18,350 nt of DNA from assembly GCA_023387655.1 (NCBI GenBank), contig JAEWHR010000098.1, forward strand, positions 1 to 18,350. Direction: 5' to 3'. This DNA comes from Bacillota bacterium (GTDB lineage Bacteria; Bacillota; Clostridia; Lachnospirales; Lachnospiraceae). Made by a program: the position numbers and the translations under genes. This document shows positions 1-7,627 of this stretch, piece by piece. Position 1 is the first letter of the stretch, and each line of letters starts with the position of its first letter. The notes under the pieces were generated by a model. That model saw only the letters and a program-made list of their open reading frames with translations, ran no database searches and was not told the origin of the DNA.

Positions 1-3000
1 CAAGAACCAGACAGTGGAGACAATAATCAAACAGAATTTACATATACTTTAGAAAACTTAGTAGTTGAGACCGCATTTGATCCAAACTTTGCAAGTAGTG
101 GTGAAATAAGAGCAATTGATTTTGTAAATCCAGATTTTACAGGACCAGTGGCAATCAAAAATTCTATCTCTATAGTTACTTATGGAAACCGTCCCTATGT
201 TAGTGATGGAAGCATAAAAACCAATGTTGCAGTTATAGTGGATAAAAACATGACGGTAGTACAGGTAATCAATCGTTCCATCAATGGCGCTAAACCATCA
301 TTTACAGAATCTACAGATGTTGTTGTGCCAGAGGGTGGATTTGTTCTTCTAGCATATGACAGTAATTATGCAGAAGCAGGATATAAAAAGTTTCTTGCTA
401 CAAAGTTTCAGGTTGGCGATATTATAAAATTGAAAATAAATGAAAAGACAGTTACAGTAGAAGAAATTCTACAGTTGAGTGGACAGAGTGGGAATATTAA
501 GAGGCATGCTACTTTAACCCTTACTCAGGAAGGCATGCAGACTATTACAGAAAACTCATTCACGATTTCCGGTAAAGTAAATAATTTACAAGAAGGAGTA
601 ACCTATTCTGTTAGAATAGACCAAATTAATAATGGTCAGGAATATACGGGAGAAGTACAAGCAGACGGGTCGTATGCTATTACGGTACCCGTAGCGCAGG
701 GGACGAATTACTATGATGTAACCTTAATTGAAGATGGTGTGGATTATACTGATAGTACAAAGAGTGTTATTTTATTCCAGAAAACTTCTATCTCTGAGGA
801 TAAGCCTGTTATCTTATGGATTGATCAATATGCTAGCGCTAAGAATTTAAATAGTGTGGAAAAAATTCAAAAGATGGTTGCTAATGCGAAGAGAGCTGGA
901 ATTACTGCTTTTGCATTTGATGTGAAAGGTTGTGAAGGCTATGTTTCTTATAAGAAGGCAACGGTGAGTAATGCACCTTATATGACAGAAACAAAAAATC
1001 CAAATAAAGCAGTGAATATGGAAATTGACTTTTTACAGGAAATGTTGACAGAAGCCCATGCCAATGGAATTAAATTATATACAAGTATGAATTTCTTTAC
1101 TGAAGGTAATATTGCAACCAATGATTCTGCCCTTGATCTTGCAAATACACATCCAGATTGGGCTGAAGTGTTACAGGCGCCAGAAGATAAGGGAGAATTG
1201 AAAAGCGTTCTACAGTCTTCTAGAAAGTCTACTTTACTTTTTGTAAATCCAGGTCACCCTGAGGTTAGAGCACATGAACTTGATTTAGTTAGAGATGTAC
1301 TTGAAAATTATGCTGTTGACGGTATTATCTTAGACCGTGCAAGATACGATAACCAGTATGCAGACTTTAGTGATTTAAGCAGAGAACAGTTTTCTGTATA
1401 CCTTGAAGGGAAGGGAAAAACCTTACAGAACTGGCCAGATGATGCATTTAAGATTCAATCAGATGGATCTATGATAACCGGGCAACATTATCTAGAATGG
1501 TTATCCTATCGAAGCAGTGTAATCTCAAGCTTTGTTGCAGAATTAAGGCTGATGATGGATCAATATGAAATTTCACAAAATCGAAATATTGATTTAGCTG
1601 CATACGTTGGTTCATGGTATGAAGTGTACTATCAAAATGGTGTTAATTGGGCAGATGATTCTTTTGAGTACAATGAACGTCTAGGCTTTCCGTTGGAAGA
1701 GTTGTATGGGAAAGAATTTGAATATTCAAAGACTAGCTATCTAGATTCTATTGATTTTATCATGACAGGTTGTTATTACACGACCGAAGCTCAGATGCAA
1801 AAATATACAACCCTAAGTAATATTCTTGTAAATAACTCTATTCCAGTATATGCTTCGATTGATTTGACAAATTTACCAGAAGCGAAGGATCAGAGAATGA
1901 TTTTTCAAGCAGCATATCAACATAGTGATGGATCTATGATCTTTGATTTATGTTTTGTGGATTTTGAAAAACTTCGCTGTGCTATTGCTGATATTGAATA
2001 TAAGAATACAGCAGTAATTGGTGTGTACAATCCTATGACTCAAAATATTTTGGCAATAGATAATCTAGATACTGCCAGGGCAGAAGATAAAATAACCATT
2101 TACACCGATGCCTATGGAACTAGCACAGGTACAAATCAATGGGGTGTTGAAGTTGTTGTGGATACGAATGGAATCGTAACGGAACTGAAAAATCAAAAAC
2201 AGGCAGTAGACTGGAATTGGGCAGTTCCAAACTTAAACGATAGCTTGATACCAGAAGGTGGGTTTGTATTATCTACAGTAGATCGTTCGGGCTCACGTGT
2301 TTATCGACAACTCCTTGCAAATTCATTTCATGTAGGTGATAAAATAGCTGCAGCGGTACTAACTGAATTTCTTGACGATGAGAATAGAGTATATACTCAA
2401 GAGGTAGCAGATATTGAAGTGAAGGTTCAATCCTATGGGCAGAATGAAAAAACAGTAGTAATGCTTGGGCAGACAGAAGCAACAGCAAAAGAGGATAATC
2501 TCTATTCTGCAAAGGTAAGCTTAAGTAATGGGGATAACATAATACCGATTACTGTTTATGTAGATGGTCTTAAAGTATTAGAAAAAAATCTATCAGTCTC
2601 AGCAGTAATAACTCCAGTTACTCCAACGGTAACTCCGCCTGCTGGTAACGGAGAAGGAGATGATGTAGTTATTGATGATAAGCTTCTTGGGATGATTTCC
2701 ATAAATTCTTCTTTCTTAAATCTTTATGTAGGTGGAAATACAGAGAAGGAATATCAATTGGAAGTTAATTTACCAAAAACTATTCTAAAGTATATGAAGG
2801 AGAATAAGGTTACTGTTGATATTACCTACGAATCATCAGATCCAAAGACAGCAGTGGTAAGTAAAGATGGAAATATCACTGCAGTAGATGTTGGCAGTGC
2901 AGTGATTACAACAAAAGTTCTAGTGAATGATAAGATGATTACATTTCAGACCGAAGTAGATGTTTTAGAAGCTTCCATAAAGATAGTTACCAATGAGAGC

Positions 3001-3234
3001 ATAGTAAAAGTTGGTACAAAAGTCACAGCATCTTGTATTGCACAGGGTTATGATATTTCAAAAATAAAGTGGGGAACGACAAAGAAAAAGATTGCAGTCG
3101 TTGGAACGAGCACAGGAAATCAAAAGGTAAATATTTCCACGGTATCAGCTGGTGAAGATGTAATTATCGTATATGTCATGAATGGCAAACAACAAATAAT
3201 ATTTGCAGAAAAAAATATTACAGTAACGAAATAA
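1..3234 (+). CDS. Large extracellular GHL10/DUF187-like glycosidase with Ig-like (Big_2) domains, 5'-truncated by the window
   Basis: The frame is open to base 1 with no stop, so the gene starts upstream; the GTG at 148 is only an internal codon. 1077 codons are visible. In order: an Asp/Asn-rich linker; a module with VPEGGFVL...LATKFQVGD (about 325-420); an Ig-like module (about 556-783); a TIM-barrel-like GHL10 core (about 802-1870) with ILWIDQYA, a FAFDVKG strand, an HPDW block, FVNPGHPEVR and the hallmark VDGIILDRARYD; a second copy of the EGGFVL...FHVGD module (about 2245-2340); a Pro/Thr linker (about 2605-2676); a Big_2-like domain with YESSDPKTAVVSKDGNITAV (about 2690-2960); and a last Ig-like domain. 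The family (Pfam GHL10) is classed as glycosyl-hydrolase-like. Secretion and cell-surface location are inferred, since the N-terminus is not visible. The natural substrate is unknown. The gene ends in a tandem repeat of its own 3' end and a strong terminator. Confidence 0.85.
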   Translation, partial: QEPDSGDNNQTEFTYTLENLVVETAFDPNFASSGEIRAIDFVNPDFTGPVAIKNSISIVTYGNRPYVSDGSIKTNVAVIVDKNMTVVQVINRSINGAKPSFTESTDVVVPEGGFVLLAYDSNYAEAGYKKFLATKFQVGDIIKLKINEKTVTVEEILQLSGQSGNIKRHATLTLTQEGMQTITENSFTISGKVNNLQEGVTYSVRIDQINNGQEYTGEVQADGSYAITVPVAQGTNYYDVTLIEDGVDYTDSTKSVILFQKTSISEDKPVILWIDQYASAKNLNSVEKIQKMVANAKRAGITAFAFDVKGCEGYVSYKKATVSNAPYMTETKNPNKAVNMEIDFLQEMLTEAHANGIKLYTSMNFFTEGNIATNDSALDLANTHPDWAEVLQAPEDKGELKSVLQSSRKSTLLFVNPGHPEVRAHELDLVRDVLENYAVDGIILDRARYDNQYADFSDLSREQFSVYLEGKGKTLQNWPDDAFKIQSDGSMITGQHYLEWLSYRSSVISSFVAELRLMMDQYEISQNRNIDLAAYVGSWYEVYYQNGVNWADDSFEYNERLGFPLEELYGKEFEYSKTSYLDSIDFIMTGCYYTTEAQMQKYTTLSNILVNNSIPVYASIDLTNLPEAKDQRMIFQAAYQHSDGSMIFDLCFVDFEKLRCAIADIEYKNTAVIGVYNPMTQNILAIDNLDTARAEDKITIYTDAYGTSTGTNQWGVEVVVDTNGIVTELKNQKQAVDWNWAVPNLNDSLIPEGGFVLSTVDRSGSRVYRQLLANSFHVGDKIAAAVLTEFLDDENRVYTQEVADIEVKVQSYGQNEKTVVMLGQTEATAKEDNLYSAKVSLSNGDNIIPITVYVDGLKVLEKNLSVSAVITPVTPTVTPPAGNGEGDDVVIDDKLLGMISINSSFLNLYVGGNTEKEYQLEVNLPKTILKYMKENKVTVDITYESSDPKTAVVSKDGNITAVDVGSAVITTKVLVNDKMITFQTEVDVLEASIKIVTNESIVKVGTKVTASCIAQGYDISKIKWGTTKKKIAVVGTSTGNQKVNISTVSAGEDVIIVYVMNGKQQIIFAEKNITVTK

Positions 3235-3361
3235 AGGATAAATTTATTTGCAAAAAAATCACAGTAATGAAGTAAAGATAAATTATATTTGCAGAACAAA
3301 TTACAGTAATGAAGTAAAGATAAATTATATTTGAGAAAAAATATACAGTAATGAAGTAAAG
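3199..3361 (+). repeat. Four tandem ~42-bp copies of the glycosidase gene's 3' end, including the stop codon
   Basis: The block TATTTGCAGAAAAAA...ACAGTAA-GAA-TAA occurs four times head to tail. The first copy is the true C-terminus (ITVTK-stop, stop at 3232). The other three end in T-V-M-K-stop with stops at 3273, 3315 and 3357, giving periods of 41, 42 and 42. Copies 2-4 share ATGAAGTAA, where copy 1 has ACGAAATAA. The array abuts and slightly overlaps the terminator stem. It looks like duplication by replication slippage. There are no spacers, so it is not a CRISPR array. Confidence 0.85.
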
Positions 3362-3404
3362 AAAAGACATGCAAAAACTGAGTTTATTTGCATGTCTTTT
3401 CTTT
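3358..3404. terminator. Bidirectional intrinsic terminator between convergent genes
   Basis: A perfect 18-bp inverted repeat (3358-3375 with 3387-3404; core AAAAGACATGCAAA / TTTGCATGTCTTTT) has an 11-nt loop. The A-rich and T-rich stem ends supply the U-tract in either direction. It closes the glycosidase gene and can also stop transcription of the metallophosphoesterase gene coming from the right. The bases 3405-3480 beyond it are T-rich with no further feature seen. Confidence 0.85.
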
Positions 3405-3480
3405 GATATGGTATATGAGATGGATTTTTGCTTCTTTTTTTATCATAATAAAATCGTACTTTTTTATGAACTTTTTTCTC

Positions 3481-4599
3481 TTAATTGGTTACAGTGATAA
3501 TAACAATTTCAGAATTACTACCAAGCCTTAATGCATATCCCCAAGCTCCGATACCGGAAGTCACAATCGCCTTGTAATCTCCAATCTCTTCTAAACCATA
3601 ATTTATCTCGTTAATTTGAAATAATTTTGCGATTACGCCTGTTGGCCATATCTGACCACCATGGGTATGTCCGGAAAGCTGCAGATCAATTCCATGGGAG
3701 GCAGCAGTTTTTGTTTCTAAGGGTTGATGGTCTAACAGAATCATGTACTTACTAGAATCTAATGGTTCAATCAAATCAGATATCGTTTTTCTGTTAGAGT
3801 TTTTAAAAAAACTAATATCACTACGCCCGATAAGATAAAAGCTATTATTTAATAAGATACTTTCGTCATCTAAAACAGTAACATTGTTCTTTGCTAAATT
3901 ATCCACTATTTCTTTTTTTGATATATTCACAATTGGTCGATAATTGTTAACGTCATGATTTCCAAATACATAATAGGTTCCATAAGTGCTTGTTAATTTT
4001 CCAAAAGCTTGACAGGCAAGTTCCATGCTTTCTTTTCTCGTGCTCTCATCGAAGATATCTCCAAGTAGTAAAATAACGTCCGGATTCTTTTCGTTGATTT
4101 GGTTACAATATTCTTCTAATTTCTCTATATTCATAGTGGTATCCATATGCAAATCGGAAATCAATGCTATAGTTAACTTATCACTTTGCAATTCCTTTTC
4201 GGTATGCAAAGCATATTCTTTAATTTCTACATGAATTGCATTGTAATAACTTAGGATAAGAAAACATATTGTGATAAGAAAAGCGAGAATACCACTGTGA
4301 TAGATCCAGTTCCATTTATTCTTCATAGTATCCTTTTTTAGAACCTTACGTAGAATTAAATGAAGAATGTCACAGATAATAAAAGCATAAATCAAATATA
4401 ATATTACGATTGTAGTAGCTATGGATACGGTAAAAGAAAGTACGAAGCACATTGCTACAAGGATTAGCGATAATAAAATAGGAAGCCATGTTGGATGTGT
4501 AAAACGACGAATCCAACTAAGATTCTTAAAATGAATAAATAAAAATGCCATGGTTAGTAACATAATAAGGATAAATAATATAATAAAGGTATAATTCAT
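3481..4599 (-). CDS. Membrane-anchored calcineurin-like metallophosphoesterase (YkuE-like family)
   Basis: 372 residues. The first ~125 hold about four hydrophobic segments (about 4-24, 39-60, 62-84, 102-121), followed by a cytosolic or external catalytic domain. All dinuclear-metal motifs of the calcineurin-like fold are present: ISDLHMD (D149, H151), LLGDIFD (D181), FGNHD (N214, H215), LLDHQP (H291) and SGHTHGGQ (H311, H313). Relatives in COG1408 are phosphodiesterases or pyrophosphatases acting at the membrane, some on lipid-linked substrates; the substrate here cannot be read from sequence. The ATG at 4599 has AGGAGA (4607-4612) seven bases upstream. The gene stands alone, with its own promoter and a shared terminator. 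Confidence 0.93.
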   Translation of the reverse strand: MNYTFIILFILIMLLTMAFLFIHFKNLSWIRRFTHPTWLPILLSLILVAMCFVLSFTVSIATTIVILYLIYAFIICDILHLILRKVLKKDTMKNKWNWIYHSGILAFLITICFLILSYYNAIHVEIKEYALHTEKELQSDKLTIALISDLHMDTTMNIEKLEEYCNQINEKNPDVILLLGDIFDESTRKESMELACQAFGKLTSTYGTYYVFGNHDVNNYRPIVNISKKEIVDNLAKNNVTVLDDESILLNNSFYLIGRSDISFFKNSNRKTISDLIEPLDSSKYMILLDHQPLETKTAASHGIDLQLSGHTHGGQIWPTGVIAKLFQINEINYGLEEIGDYKAIVTSGIGAWGYALRLGSNSEIVIITVTN

Positions 4600-4635
4600 T
4601 CACATATCTCCTAGCTATTGTTTATCTAATGCTTT

Positions 4636-4665
4636 AGTGTACCATGTTTTGACAAAATGTATCAA
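4636..4665 (-). promoter_or_regulatory. Promoter of the metallophosphoesterase gene
   Basis: On the minus strand TTGATA (4660-4665), an 18-bp gap and TACACT (4636-4641) lie about 30 bases ahead of the AGGAGA ribosome binding site. This is a reasonable sigma-A match. No operator-like repeat was seen. Confidence 0.5.
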
Positions 4666-4735
4666 GTGAATTAGTAGTTATTTTAAAAATAATAATAAAT
4701 TTATAAAAAACTATAGATACTTGCTTAGAATTTAT

Positions 4736-4764
4736 TTGTGTCATGAAACTTTATAAGTTATAAT
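4736..4764 (+). promoter_or_regulatory. Promoter of the 65-residue membrane peptide gene
   Basis: TTGTGT, a 17-bp gap and a perfect TATAAT (4759-4764). The predicted transcript begins near 4771, after the ATG at 4766, so the upstream ATG cannot be the start and translation must begin at 4787. Confidence 0.65.
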
Positions 4765-4786
4765 AATGAGAAAAAGGAGGGGTAAT

Positions 4787-4984
4787 ATGTACCGAAAAAG
4801 AATTGTTTGCGGGATTGTTGTGCTAATCGTTCTAATTGGAAGTATCATCTATCTACGTATATCAGAAGCTCGTGGTTTGAACCAAAGAGATGATATCCAT
4901 GTGGAAGACAACAGTATCAACCTAACTCCTACAGAAATGCCACTTGATAACGGGGCAAAGCTTGTTTTACCTAGATTTGGGTGA
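4787..4984 (+). CDS. Small single-pass membrane peptide, unknown function
   Basis: 65 residues with basic N-terminus MYRKR, one hydrophobic helix (about residues 6-25, IVCGIVVLIVLIGSIIYL) and a hydrophilic, acidic/polar tail ending LPRFG. It could be a type II membrane peptide or an uncleaved signal anchor. There is no lipobox with a Cys at the right place and no recognised family. The start at 4787 is preferred over 4766 because AGGAGG (4775-4780) sits six bases before it and the predicted transcription start lies between the two. It is transcribed alone, between a divergent phosphoesterase and the lysine-riboswitch unit. That it is a real gene is supported by the promoter and strong ribosome binding site, not by homology. 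Confidence 0.6.
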   Translation: MYRKRIVCGIVVLIVLIGSIIYLRISEARGLNQRDDIHVEDNSINLTPTEMPLDNGAKLVLPRFG

Positions 4985-5084
4985 TGATTGAAAGATTCTA
5001 ATAATATATGGCTAATAATTAAAGGTTGAACTAACTGGTGATTTCAGGTGTGAATTAAAGGTAAACAATTCCAATAATATATAG
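4985..5084. repeat. AT-rich spacer with short direct repeats
   Basis: ATTCYAATAATATAT occurs at 4995-5009 and 5068-5082 (14 of 15 identical), and AATTAAAGGT occurs exactly at 5017-5026 and 5053-5062. No gene, terminator hairpin or clear regulatory palindrome was seen. The repeats lie just ahead of the riboswitch promoter and may be a small local duplication. Confidence 0.4.
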
Positions 5085-5113
5085 TTGATAATATATAGTT
5101 TCCATGGTATTAT
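5085..5113 (+). promoter_or_regulatory. Promoter of the lysine riboswitch / NhaC unit
   Basis: TTGATA (5085-5090), a 17-bp gap and TATTAT (5108-5113). The predicted start near 5120 lies about 30 bases ahead of the aptamer, as expected. A small hairpin (GTCTTA 5132-5137 / TAAGAC 5145-5150) falls between the start and the aptamer. Confidence 0.65.
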
Positions 5114-5152
5114 AGGTTCGACTATGAAAACGTCTTAGTAACATTAAGACAT

Positions 5153-5347
5153 TGATAGAGGCGCAATAATTATGAGTACCCCATCTGTATTCAGGCTTTG
5201 GATGAAGGGAAAGGAATTATTGCCGAAGTGGTCTACACTGCCTGTGAGTAAGGACTGCTGGTTTGGTGCAAAATATGTATCAGACTGTCACATGATATAA
5301 AAATAAGCGAAGAAATTAATTCTTTGGCTGTATGTGGAGCGCTATCA
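5153..5347 (+). ncRNA. Lysine riboswitch (L box) aptamer
   Basis: The conserved lysine-aptamer blocks occur in the right order: TGATAGAGGCGC at the 5' side, ATGAGTA, GGGAAAGG, TTGCCGAAGT, GCTGGTTTGGTGCA, AGACTGTCA and GGAGCGCTATCA at the 3' side. P1 is TGATAG (5153-5158) with CTATCA (5342-5347). P2 is CAATAATT (5164-5171) with AATTATTG (5215-5222). P5 is CACAT with ATGTG just before the 3' P1 strand. Lysine riboswitches turn expression off when lysine is plentiful and sit ahead of lysine synthesis or uptake genes, so the transporter that follows is very probably lysine-responsive. Confidence 0.93.
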
Positions 5348-5367
5348 TTACTAAAATCAATACATGT

Positions 5368-5387
5368 GCGGAATATTTCCGCTTTTT
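5368..5387 (+). terminator. First hairpin of the riboswitch expression platform
   Basis: GCGGAA (5368-5373), a 3-nt loop and TTCCGC (5377-5382), then five Ts. It lies 20 bases past P1. Its form is that of an intrinsic terminator with a short stem; it could be the terminator itself or part of the switching region. Confidence 0.6.
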
Positions 5388-5407
5388 ACTTCCTTATGTA
5401 GAATTTT

Positions 5408-5452
5408 GGTCATGAAGCAGCGCTAAGACTGTTTCATGGCTATTTTTTATTT
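5408..5452 (+). terminator. Second hairpin plus T-tract directly ahead of the NhaC ribosome binding site
   Basis: CATGAAGCAG (5411-5420) pairs with CTGTTTCATG (5429-5438) with one G-U pair, extendable outward by three pairs, with an 8-nt loop. TATTTTTTATTT follows, and the ribosome binding site comes next. This is the stronger terminator of the two. An AGCGCT (5419-5424) at its apex is identical, and being palindromic also complementary, to AGCGCT (5338-5343) in the 3' strand of P1. That offers a possible antiterminator pairing. Confidence 0.65.
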
Positions 5453-5465
5453 AAGGAGGATATGT

Positions 5466-7190
5466 ATGAAGTACATGATGAAAAATTGGTATAGTTTCTT
5501 TTTTGCCTTATTTGCAGTAGTACTGCTTTTTTCACCAATTACTTGTAAGGCTGCAGAAGAAACAAGTTTTGGCTCCGTGCAAGAGGCAGAGGAGTATATC
5601 AAGCAACAAGAGGAGATAGCAGGTACTGCTGGGGATAAAATAGAAGAAGCAGAATTGTATATCAAAGAACAAACCATACCAATGTACGCAACGATTTGGG
5701 CTTTGGTGCCACCTATTGTTGCAATTGCTTTGGCTTTGATTACGAAGGAGGTTTACTTCTCTTTATTTATTGGAATTTTAACAGGTGCATTATTTTATGC
5801 AAATTTTAATTTAGAAAAGATGATTAACACTGTCTTTGTATCAGGTGTCATCAGTAAATTGTCCGACTCTTATAATGTAGGAATCTTAATTTTCCTTGTT
5901 ATTTTAGGAATCATGGTTTCTCTTATGAATAAAGTTGGTGGCAGTGCTGCTTATGGGAAATGGGCTGGTCAGAAAATTAAGACAAGAAGAGGTGCTATGC
6001 TATCTACCTTCGGACTTGGAGCATTAATATTTGTAGACGATTATTTTAACTGTTTAACTGTTGGTAGTGTAATGCGACCAGTAACTGATAAGTTTAAGAT
6101 AAGTAGAGCAAGACTTGCTTATATAATTGATGCAACGGCGGCTCCCATTTGTATTATTGCACCAATTTCTTCTTGGGCAGCAGCTGTGTCTGTTGTTGTA
6201 GAAGGAGATGATGGATTTAATTTATTTTTAAAATCTATTCCATATAATTTCTATGCTCTCTTAACCATTGTAATGGTAGTGGTAATGGCAATTATGCAGT
6301 TTGATTTCGGTCCAATGAGAAAACATGAGGAAAATGCATTAAAAGGAGATCTCTTCACCACCGAAAATCGTCCGTTTGAAGACGGAGAGATTGTTTCTAA
6401 TGGAAAAGGAAAAGTAATTGACCTTCTTCTTCCGGTTATCGTCCTAATTGTTTGTTGTGTTGGGGGAATGGTATACACAGGTGGATTTTTTCATGGAGAG
6501 GCTGGATTTGTGGAAGCGTTTGCAAATTGTGATGCATCCCTAAGTTTAGTGTATGGTTCATTCCTTGCTCTTGTTATTACTTTCTTTTTCTATATCCCAA
6601 GAAAGGTGTTAACATTACAAGAATTTGCTGAATCTTTTAGTGAAGGATTTAAAGCTATGGTTCCAGCAATTTTAATCTTGGTATTTGCTTGGACATTAAG
6701 TGGTATGACTCGTATGCTTGGTGCAGATGTTTTTGTGGCAAACCTAGTTAAAAATACTGCAGAAGGATTGCAATTATTTTTACCAGCAATTATTTTTGCT
6801 ATTTCTGTTGGTTTGGCATTTGCTACCGGTACTTCTTGGGGAACTTTTGGTATTCTATTACCAATTGTAGTTGCTATCCTTGATCCAAGTAGTGAAATGT
6901 TAATTATATCGATATCTGCTTGCCTTGCAGGTGCTGTTTGTGGAGATCATATCTCCCCTATTTCAGATACTACGATTATGGCATCGACGGGAGCACAGTG
7001 TGATCATATGAATCATGTTTCAACGCAACTTCCGTATGCATTAATTGTAGCTGCTGTAAGTATGGTCTCTTATGTTATTGCTGCATTTATTCAGAATGTT
7101 TGGATTGCACTTCCAATAGCGATTGCAATCATGTTAATCGTTATATTCATACTCAATGCTAAGTATGGAAAGGATGAGGGTATAGAATAA
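5466..7190 (+). CDS. NhaC-family transporter under lysine-riboswitch control (probable lysine permease, LysW-like)
   Basis: 574 residues. Family marks of the NhaC/COG1757 Na+/H+ antiporters are plain: FVDDYFNCLTVGSVMRPVTD (about 189-208), a TGTSWGTFGILLP loop (454-466) and CGDHISPISDTTIMAST (492-508). About eleven or twelve hydrophobic segments follow residue 75. The start is ATG 5466, because AAGGAGGA (5453-5460) sits five bases before it; a start at 5436 would lie inside the terminator hairpin. NhaC proteins were first known as sodium/proton antiporters, but members behind lysine riboswitches are thought to carry lysine, and the upstream L box makes that the better call here. Unusual: a signal-peptide-like N-terminus (MKYMMKNW..., ending CKA before AEE) and a short Glu-rich segment with EAEEYIKQQ repeated as EAELYIKEQ before the first core helix. 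A terminator closes the unit. Confidence 0.9.
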   Translation: MKYMMKNWYSFFFALFAVVLLFSPITCKAAEETSFGSVQEAEEYIKQQEEIAGTAGDKIEEAELYIKEQTIPMYATIWALVPPIVAIALALITKEVYFSLFIGILTGALFYANFNLEKMINTVFVSGVISKLSDSYNVGILIFLVILGIMVSLMNKVGGSAAYGKWAGQKIKTRRGAMLSTFGLGALIFVDDYFNCLTVGSVMRPVTDKFKISRARLAYIIDATAAPICIIAPISSWAAAVSVVVEGDDGFNLFLKSIPYNFYALLTIVMVVVMAIMQFDFGPMRKHEENALKGDLFTTENRPFEDGEIVSNGKGKVIDLLLPVIVLIVCCVGGMVYTGGFFHGEAGFVEAFANCDASLSLVYGSFLALVITFFFYIPRKVLTLQEFAESFSEGFKAMVPAILILVFAWTLSGMTRMLGADVFVANLVKNTAEGLQLFLPAIIFAISVGLAFATGTSWGTFGILLPIVVAILDPSSEMLIISISACLAGAVCGDHISPISDTTIMASTGAQCDHMNHVSTQLPYALIVAAVSMVSYVIAAFIQNVWIALPIAIAIMLIVIFILNAKYGKDEGIE

Positions 7191-7222
7191 ACATTATTTA
7201 TTATAGAAACGAAGGACGTTAG

Positions 7223-7300
7223 AATAGCCTTGCTTTCATAGAGCTAGCTAGAGGATAATACTAGATGGCGAAATAAAGAAAGCAGGGCTATTTTTATTTT
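7223..7300 (+). terminator. Long-stem intrinsic terminator after the NhaC gene
   Basis: A 15-bp stem (7223-7237 with 7278-7292, one G-U pair) reads AATAGCCTTGCTTTC / GAAAGCAGGGCTATT and runs into TTTTTATTTT. The loop is unusually long, about 40 bases, and contains its own short palindrome, GAGCTAGCTAG. Confidence 0.8.
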
Positions 7301-7374
7301 CCTTTCGTCTATAAAAATATTAATCGAATATCTCAATGCGTTATCATGGAACACAATTAAGAAGCTGATTTTTG

Positions 7375-7403
7375 TTTACAAAATTATGGAAATAGTTTAC
7401 TAT
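7375..7403 (+). promoter_or_regulatory. Possible promoter ahead of the 160-residue membrane protein
   Basis: TTTACA (7375-7380), a 17-bp gap and TACTAT (7398-7403). If used, it gives a leader of more than 200 bases before the ATG at 7628. The leader is extremely AT-rich and holds no aptamer, hairpin terminator or convincing gene; a five-codon frame at 7424 after GTGAGG is too short to judge. The rest of 7301-7627 shows nothing else. Confidence 0.4.
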
Positions 7404-7627
7404 AGTAATAGTATGTGAGGTAAATGACAAGATTCCTGTAGTTAATTTGCTATACACAATAGTTAATGATATTATAAGTAATATTTTGTATTCCATTGAA
7501 AGAAAGTTATAAATAAAGTAATTTTATAATAATATTGTAAATAGTAGTGGTTAATATCAAATATATCTAGTATAAAAGCATTATTGGTTAGTTTTGCGAG
7601 TATCAATTAATTTAACGGAGTGAGTAT

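Noticed and set aside
148..150. GTG as start of the first gene
   Set aside because: The frame is open all the way to base 1, there is no ribosome binding site before it and the protein begins mid-domain; it is an internal Val codon.
3199..3361. CRISPR array
   Set aside because: The copies are contiguous with no variable spacers, and the unit is the end of a gene.
3120..3374. Minus-strand frame with repeated NLSLLHYC peptide
   Set aside because: It is only the reverse reading of the tandem repeat and the end of the glycosidase gene.
4766..4786. Upstream ATG for the small membrane peptide
   Set aside because: It precedes the predicted transcription start and overlaps the ribosome binding site that serves 4787.
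5436..5465. Upstream ATG for the NhaC gene
   Set aside because: It lies inside the terminator hairpin and lacks a ribosome binding site; ATG 5466 follows AAGGAGGA directly.
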